9,075 bases of DNA from Bacillota bacterium (GTDB lineage: Bacteria > Bacillota > GCA-003054495 > Carboxydocellales > JAJZTU01), in the NCBI GenBank assembly GCA_021848765.1, contig JAJZTU010000128.1, positions 1 through 9,075 on the forward strand, in the 5' to 3' direction. The translations under genes and the position numbers were made by a program. Shown piece by piece: positions 5,225-9,075 of the stretch. The notes beneath the pieces are model-generated. The model had not been told where the DNA came from. It saw only the letters and a list, made by a program, of their open reading frames with translations, and ran no database searches. Each line of letters begins with the position of its first letter. Position 1 is the stretch's first letter.

Positions 5225-6149
5225 CCTTGGCAGTGTAGATTTTATTCACTACGTCTGCCAGGTGGGCGCCGGCTTCCGCCGGGGGCGTACCCCCGTTATG
5301 GATATTGGATACCACGGTGTAGTCGGCTACCACCGTATCCGGGCCGGGCTTATAGACAAGGTAAGCGCTCATGCTCGCCGAGGTGCCCAGGCCAGGCCTT
5401 TCACCCACCAGGAGCACCACCACTTCAGCCTCCAGCGTCATGCCAATGGGTTTCATAACGTCCACCCGCCCGAATTTCACAAAGACCTCCCGCCCGGGTT
5501 GCAGGTTATGCACCTGCAGGCCCTGCTTTAAGGCAGGCAGAATGTCCGCCAGGTTGGCTTCCACCGCTTTAGAACTTAAGCCGTCAGCTATCACCACCTG
5601 CACCTGAGGCCGCCGGGGGCACTCCCGCCGGATTTTCTCCAATTCCGGTCCGGAAAGCCGGCTGCCCAAATCCGGGCGGGTCAAATACTGGTCTTTGTCC
5701 TCAACCAGCGTCTGTACCCGCACCAGGTTAAATCCGGACAGGATTTCCTCACTGACTTCCTTGAATACCGCATCCTGGGCAATGGCGTGGTCTGCCCTGA
5801 AGCGCAGCAGGGTGCGGGTAAGGGGGCGGGGACCGCTGCGCCATACGCCAATCCGCGCCGGTGTAGTTTGCTTGAAATATTCCAGGGCTGCCCGGTCAGC
5901 AGGAGAGGGGACCAGGATTTCCTTTTGCAGGTCCACTGCTGCCAGGTCCTCCAGGTCGTGGTCATCCCCGGTATCACCAGGGGCGTAAGTATTTGCTTTA
6001 GGGGCCTGCCGGGCGCTTTCCGGCGCCGGCTTAACCTCAGTCGCTAACTGTTCCTTGGTCCCGGTGGCTAATTGTCCCTGCTGTCCTCCGCCTTCCTGCA
6101 CCTGGTCAAGCACTGCCCGTACTATCTGGCGAATCTGCTCTTCAAGCAC
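5193..6149 (-). CDS. eutC: Ethanolamine ammonia-lyase small subunit EutC
   Basis: Small subunit of the adenosylcobalamin-dependent lyase that converts ethanolamine to acetaldehyde and ammonia; it shares the B12 site with EutB. With the GTG start at 6149 it has 318 residues (enteric EutC about 295). Residues 1-19 (LEEQIRQIVRAVLDQVQE) form an amphipathic helix of the encapsulation-peptide type that targets EutC to the shell. A low-complexity Gln/Ala/Thr linker runs to about 85. The core has RIGVWRSGPRP at 99-109, YLTRPDLG at 155-162, ADGLSS near 188, LLVGERPGLGTSASMSAYL at 246-264 and SNIHNGGTPP at 281-290, all EutC hallmarks. The GTG is chosen because AAAGGAGGT ends 7 nt before it; an in-frame ATG at 6185 would precede that site and add 12 residues. 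Its first 8 bp overlap the eutB end, indicating translational coupling. The 3' end carries a tandem duplication. Confidence 0.96.
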   Translation of the reverse strand: MLEEQIRQIVRAVLDQVQEGGGQQGQLATGTKEQLATEVKPAPESARQAPKANTYAPGDTGDDHDLEDLAAVDLQKEILVPSPADRAALEYFKQTTPARIGVWRSGPRPLTRTLLRFRADHAIAQDAVFKEVSEEILSGFNLVRVQTLVEDKDQYLTRPDLGSRLSGPELEKIRRECPRRPQVQVVIADGLSSKAVEANLADILPALKQGLQVHNLQPGREVFVKFGRVDVMKPIGMTLEAEVVVLLVGERPGLGTSASMSAYLVYKPGPDTVVADYTVVSNIHNGGTPPAEAGAHLADVVNKIYTAKASGVKLAMNQ

Positions 6150-7527
6150 GGGCGGCACCTCCTTTAGCGCTGAAGATGGAAGCATCCCCGGCCCGGGAAG
6201 TCAGGCTATTGTTCTCCATAAGGCCTATCTTCTCCAGCCATTGCTTGAAGGCAGGCAGGGGCTGCAGGCCCATCATTTGCCTTAAGGTGGCTATGTCATG
6301 GTAACCGGTACACTGGTAATTCAGCATCACGTCGTCCCCCATGGGGATACCCATGAAGTAATTAACTCCGGCGGCTGACAGCAGTACAGCCAGATTTTCA
6401 ATGTCATTCTGGTCGGCCTTCATATGGTTGGTATAACAGGCGTCCACACCCATGGGGACTCCGGTGAGCTTGCCCATGAAGTGGTCTTCCAGGCCGGCTC
6501 TGATCACCTGCCTGGCATCATACAGGTACTCCGGCCCGATAAAGCCTACCACTGTGTTCACCAGAAAGGGGGCAAACTGCTTTGCCAACCCGTAACAACG
6601 GGCTTCCAGGGTCACCTGGTCCACCCCGTGATGTGAGCCGGAGGAGAGTTCCGAACCCTGCCCGGTTTCAAAATACATGACGTTAGGACCTGTCCCGCGC
6701 CCGTATTTCAGCGCTATCTCCCTGGCTTCCCGCAAAATTGACACATTGATGCCAAAAGATTGGTTACCCGCCTGGGTACCGGCCAGGCTCTGAAAGATAA
6801 GGTCTCCGGGCGCACCCTGCTCAATGGCTTTCATCTGGGTTGTCACATGGGAGAGGACACACACCTGGGTGGGAATTTCCCACTCCTGCACATAGTTATA
6901 GATGCTCTCCAGCGACCTGGCAGTACTGGCCACCGAATCCTCCACAGGGTTAAGGCCAATCAGGGCATCACCTATGCCGTAGGACAAACCCTCCCGGATT
7001 GAGCTTAAGATACCCTCAGGACTATCGGTGGGATGGTTTGGCTGTAACCGCACCCCCAGGCAGCCGGGGACTCCGATAGTAGTGTTGCAGTGGGCGGTGA
7101 CCAGGATCTTTCCGGCGCCGTAAACCAGGTCAAGGTTGGTCATTAACTTGGTCACCGCTGCCACCATCTCACCGGTGAGTCCCCGGCTGACCCGGCGGAT
7201 CTCCCCGCTGCCCGTCTCATTGCTGAGGATAAACTCCCTTAGCCCGGCCACCGTCCACCCTTGGATTTCCTTAAATATTGACTGGTTAAGATTATCATAA
7301 ATAATCCTGGTGACTTCATCCTCTTCATAGGGGACTGCCGGGTTAGCGTAAATATCCTCTAGGGTAAGCTCACTCAGCACTATTTTGGCTGCCACCCGTT
7401 CGGCTGCTGACTTACTGGCTATACCGGCTAAAATGTCACCGGACTTCTCTTCATTGGCCTTAGCCAAAACCTCCCGTACATCCCGGAAGGAAAAGATCTG
7501 GCCAAACAGCTTGGTCTTTAGCTTCAC
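6142..7527 (-). CDS. eutB: Ethanolamine ammonia-lyase large subunit EutB
   Basis: Catalytic (beta/alpha)8-barrel subunit of adenosylcobalamin-dependent ethanolamine ammonia-lyase, 461 residues (E. coli 453). All substrate-contact residues known from the E. coli structure appear at the same numbers: R160 and Q162 in VRLQPNHPTDSPEG, N193 in LIGLNPVEDS, E287 in YFETGQGSELSSG, and D362 in GVDACYTNHMKADQND. This is strong support for an active enzyme on ethanolamine. The start is GTG at 7527, preceded by GGAGGGG with a 7-nt spacer; the N-terminus MKLKTKLFGQIFSFRDVREVLAKANEEKSGD fits the family. It ends inside eutC (8-bp overlap, TGA at 6142-6144), the usual eutBC pairing that balances the subunits. 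The gene directly upstream is the permease rather than the reactivase eutA, which is not seen in this window. Confidence 0.98.
   Translation of the reverse strand: MKLKTKLFGQIFSFRDVREVLAKANEEKSGDILAGIASKSAAERVAAKIVLSELTLEDIYANPAVPYEEDEVTRIIYDNLNQSIFKEIQGWTVAGLREFILSNETGSGEIRRVSRGLTGEMVAAVTKLMTNLDLVYGAGKILVTAHCNTTIGVPGCLGVRLQPNHPTDSPEGILSSIREGLSYGIGDALIGLNPVEDSVASTARSLESIYNYVQEWEIPTQVCVLSHVTTQMKAIEQGAPGDLIFQSLAGTQAGNQSFGINVSILREAREIALKYGRGTGPNVMYFETGQGSELSSGSHHGVDQVTLEARCYGLAKQFAPFLVNTVVGFIGPEYLYDARQVIRAGLEDHFMGKLTGVPMGVDACYTNHMKADQNDIENLAVLLSAAGVNYFMGIPMGDDVMLNYQCTGYHDIATLRQMMGLQPLPAFKQWLEKIGLMENNSLTSRAGDASIFSAKGGAARA
6157..6165 (-). promoter_or_regulatory. Ribosome binding site inside eutB setting the GTG start of eutC
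   Basis: AAAGGAGGT on the minus strand, a near-perfect anti-16S match, with 7 nt to the GTG at 6149. It lies within the last codons of eutB and fixes eutC translation to the GTG rather than the in-frame ATG at 6185. Confidence 0.8.
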
Positions 7528-7574
7528 ATCTAGACCCCTCCCCCCTATATAGTTTCCTTAACCCGCCTACCCGC

Positions 7575-7626
7575 CAAAATCAATTTGGTTAGGTATATAT
7601 TCCCTGTCAAATTAAATTCGGTTAGG
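7575..7626 (-). promoter_or_regulatory. Possible eutB promoter framed by two copies of a CCTAACC-type motif
   Basis: In the permease-eutB gap, CCTAACCGAATTTAATTTG (7626-7608) and CCTAACCAAATTGATTTTG (7593-7575) match at 16 of 19 positions and start 33 bp apart, about three helical turns. The first copy runs into a perfect TTGACA (7610-7605), which could be a sigma-A -35 box. A 17-bp spacer then leads to CAAATT (7587-7582), a weak -10, inside the second copy. A regulator bound to both copies would cover both boxes. This is a candidate only: the -10 matches just 3 of 6 bases, and the motif may be chance in AT-rich DNA. Confidence 0.3.
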
Positions 7627-7632
7627 CCGAAT
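7616..7632 (-). terminator. Hairpin with weak T-rich tail after the permease gene
   Basis: On the minus strand ATTCGG (7632-7627), loop CCTAA, CCGAAT (7621-7616) make a perfect 6-bp stem 21 nt after the permease stop, followed by TTAATTTG. It could be a weak intrinsic terminator or attenuator that lowers read-through from the permease into eutB. Stem and T-tract are both short, so it may equally be an operator palindrome. Confidence 0.3.
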
Positions 7633-7653
7633 CCCGGTTACAATATCACCGTT

Positions 7654-9075
7654 TCACGCCTGCAGGTCGTGTTCCAAAGCGGATATTTTTTGGGTATCAA
7701 CCTGAAAACTCGGCCCTTTAAACCATTTACGGACACTGGCCAGGTAATAAATCACCAGCAGCCCGGTAATCCCCGCAATAGTGTAGCCGGTTAACTGGTT
7801 AGGCGGGGCCACAAACAGCACGGTGATGAAGACTACCCAAAGCAAGGCAATGGTATTGACTATTTTGCTCCAGCCACCCAAATTCCACGGGCCGTTGTTT
7901 TTGTCCGTCCACAGGCCTTTATACTGGGCCCGTAGTTTTAAGAATATGGGAATGCCGTAGGAGATGTATAACCCAATGGTACTGATGGAAACGATTACCG
8001 AGTAGGCGCCGCTGTAAAGCGCCATCAGAAAAGCAACAACTACGGACAACCAGATAGCCGGAGCAGGCGTACGGAAGCTTTTACTGATTCTGGACCAAAC
8101 ATCTGACTTAGGCATACCTCCGTCTCTGGCGAAAGCAAAGATCATCCGGGAATTTGACGTGATGGAGGACAGGCCGCAAAACCACATGGCGATGGTTACC
8201 ATCCAGAGAGTAGCCCTGCCGCCAACCCCTCCCAGAGATTGTTCCACCACATAGATAAACGGGTTGGTTGCACCGGCTACTTGCTGGGCATCCCCAATAG
8301 TGCTGGTAATCACGAACAGCATAATGTATCCGAAAATTGCCGAAATCAAAACCGAAAGATAAACCCCCCAGGCAGCTTTTACCCTCGGGTTAATGGTTTC
8401 CTCGGTGGTATGGGCAGACGCATCATAACCGGTAAAAGTCCACTGCGCCTGGAGCAAACCTAACAGGAAAGCCCACCAGTAGGGAAACTTGCTGGTAGTG
8501 AAGCCTGTTTGGAAAACATAGCTTACATCATGTTTAGGGCCAAAAATTAACAGTCCCAGTACCAGGATTGAAACTCCGATAATATGATAGGTGGCGCTAA
8601 AATCGTTTAAGCGGGCTACAAGTTTGATGCCGAAATGGTTCAGCAAACCGTGGCTGAGCAGAATCAGGCCGTATAACACCAGAAAATGAGACCAATCCTC
8701 TTTTACGCCCAGTAGAGGCGCCAGAAACTGGGCAGCCCCAAAATCAATCCCTGCTGTAATGGCAAATTGACCGACCATGTTAAACCAGGCTGTGAACCAA
8801 CCCCACCCGGGTCCTCCCAGGATTGATGACCAGTGATACAAGGCTCCGGAGGTGGGAATAGCTGAGGCTAATTCGGCCATTCCGGCGGCAATTAGCAGGG
8901 TGAAGATACTTACCAACGGCCAGCCAATCCCGTTTACGGCCGGTCCGCCCATCCCAAACCCGTACCCGTATAAGGTTACCGCTCCGGTCAAAATTGAGAT
9001 AATGGAAAAGGAGATGGCAAAGTTAGAAAAGCCACCCATATCCCGTAACAACTGCTGGGCATACCCAAAGCTATG
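7654..9075 (-). CDS. APC-superfamily amine/amino-acid permease, likely ethanolamine importer, 5'-truncated
   Basis: Integral membrane transporter of the amino acid-polyamine-organocation superfamily, most like the amino acid/choline (ACT) branch. The window holds 473 residues up to the stop; the frame is open to the right edge (first codons read HSFGYAQQLLRDMGGF), so about 20-40 N-terminal residues are missing from a usual 500-520. Twelve hydrophobic segments can be counted. Family marks are GGFSNFAISFSIISILTG in TM1, AGMAELASAIPTSGALYHW after TM2, TFTGYDASAHTTEET between TM6 and TM7, and FAFARDGGMPKSDVWSRIS after TM8. A TTG at 9051 should not be taken as the start because the conserved FGYxQxLLRDMGGF block precedes and includes it. 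The gene is in line with eutB, 126 bp upstream, which suggests ethanolamine as substrate; choline or another amine is possible. Confidence 0.85.
   Translation of the reverse strand, partial: HSFGYAQQLLRDMGGFSNFAISFSIISILTGAVTLYGYGFGMGGPAVNGIGWPLVSIFTLLIAAGMAELASAIPTSGALYHWSSILGGPGWGWFTAWFNMVGQFAITAGIDFGAAQFLAPLLGVKEDWSHFLVLYGLILLSHGLLNHFGIKLVARLNDFSATYHIIGVSILVLGLLIFGPKHDVSYVFQTGFTTSKFPYWWAFLLGLLQAQWTFTGYDASAHTTEETINPRVKAAWGVYLSVLISAIFGYIMLFVITSTIGDAQQVAGATNPFIYVVEQSLGGVGGRATLWMVTIAMWFCGLSSITSNSRMIFAFARDGGMPKSDVWSRISKSFRTPAPAIWLSVVVAFLMALYSGAYSVIVSISTIGLYISYGIPIFLKLRAQYKGLWTDKNNGPWNLGGWSKIVNTIALLWVVFITVLFVAPPNQLTGYTIAGITGLLVIYYLASVRKWFKGPSFQVDTQKISALEHDLQA

Noticed and set aside
7585..7794. 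Plus-strand small frame starting in the permease-eutB gap
   Set aside because: Most of it is antisense to the permease C-terminus and no convincing ribosome binding site precedes the ATG.
1..9075. Mobile elements, CRISPR arrays, tRNA or rRNA genes
   Set aside because: Genes fill the window almost completely and spacers are at most 126 bp; no transposase, spaced repeat array or cloverleaf was found.

Overview
The window holds a compact ethanolamine-utilization (eut) bacterial microcompartment operon. All eleven genes are on the minus strand, so transcription runs from the right edge to the left edge; I find no credible gene on the plus strand. The gene set, strong GGAGG-type ribosome binding sites, frequent GTG/TTG starts and intermediate GC content suggest an anaerobic Firmicute of the Clostridia, possibly Peptococcaceae-like. 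That placement is inference from style, not a match to a known genome.

Layout in order of transcription. 9075-7654: an APC-superfamily amine/amino-acid permease, cut at its N-terminus by the window edge. 7653-7528: the largest gap (126 bp), with a hairpin, a repeated CCTAACC-type motif and a possible promoter. 7527-5193: eutB and eutC, the large and small subunits of adenosylcobalamin-dependent ethanolamine ammonia-lyase, overlapping by 8 bp. 5110-4127: shell genes eutL (BMC-T) and eutM (BMC-H). 4062-3376: eutT, a cobalamin adenosyltransferase. 3299-3006: eutN, the BMC-P vertex protein. 2999-1118: pduS-like flavin/Fe-S protein and pduT-like Fe-S trimeric shell protein. 1096-392: eutQ. 365-1: the N-terminal 121 residues of a CoA-acylating aldehyde dehydrogenase (EutE-type), cut by the left edge.

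How the genes work together (family knowledge plus inference). The permease would import ethanolamine. EutBC, targeted to the compartment by an N-terminal helix on EutC, splits it to acetaldehyde and ammonia. EutE converts acetaldehyde to acetyl-CoA inside the shell made of EutM, EutL, PduT and EutN. EutT makes adenosylcobalamin, and PduS would reduce the cobalamin or feed electrons to it through the Fe-S site of PduT. EutQ may contribute acetate kinase activity or assembly.

The notable points are the hybrid character (propanediol-type PduS/PduT redox pair inside a eut operon), a EutT without the cysteine metal site of the enteric enzyme, an ACT-type permease in the transporter position, and two separate tandem duplications that each cover the stop codon of a gene (eutC and eutM). 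I do not see an entirely new system: this is a recognisable but non-standard eut locus. No stretch longer than 126 bp lacks a gene. No tRNA, rRNA, insertion sequence, CRISPR array or phage gene is visible.
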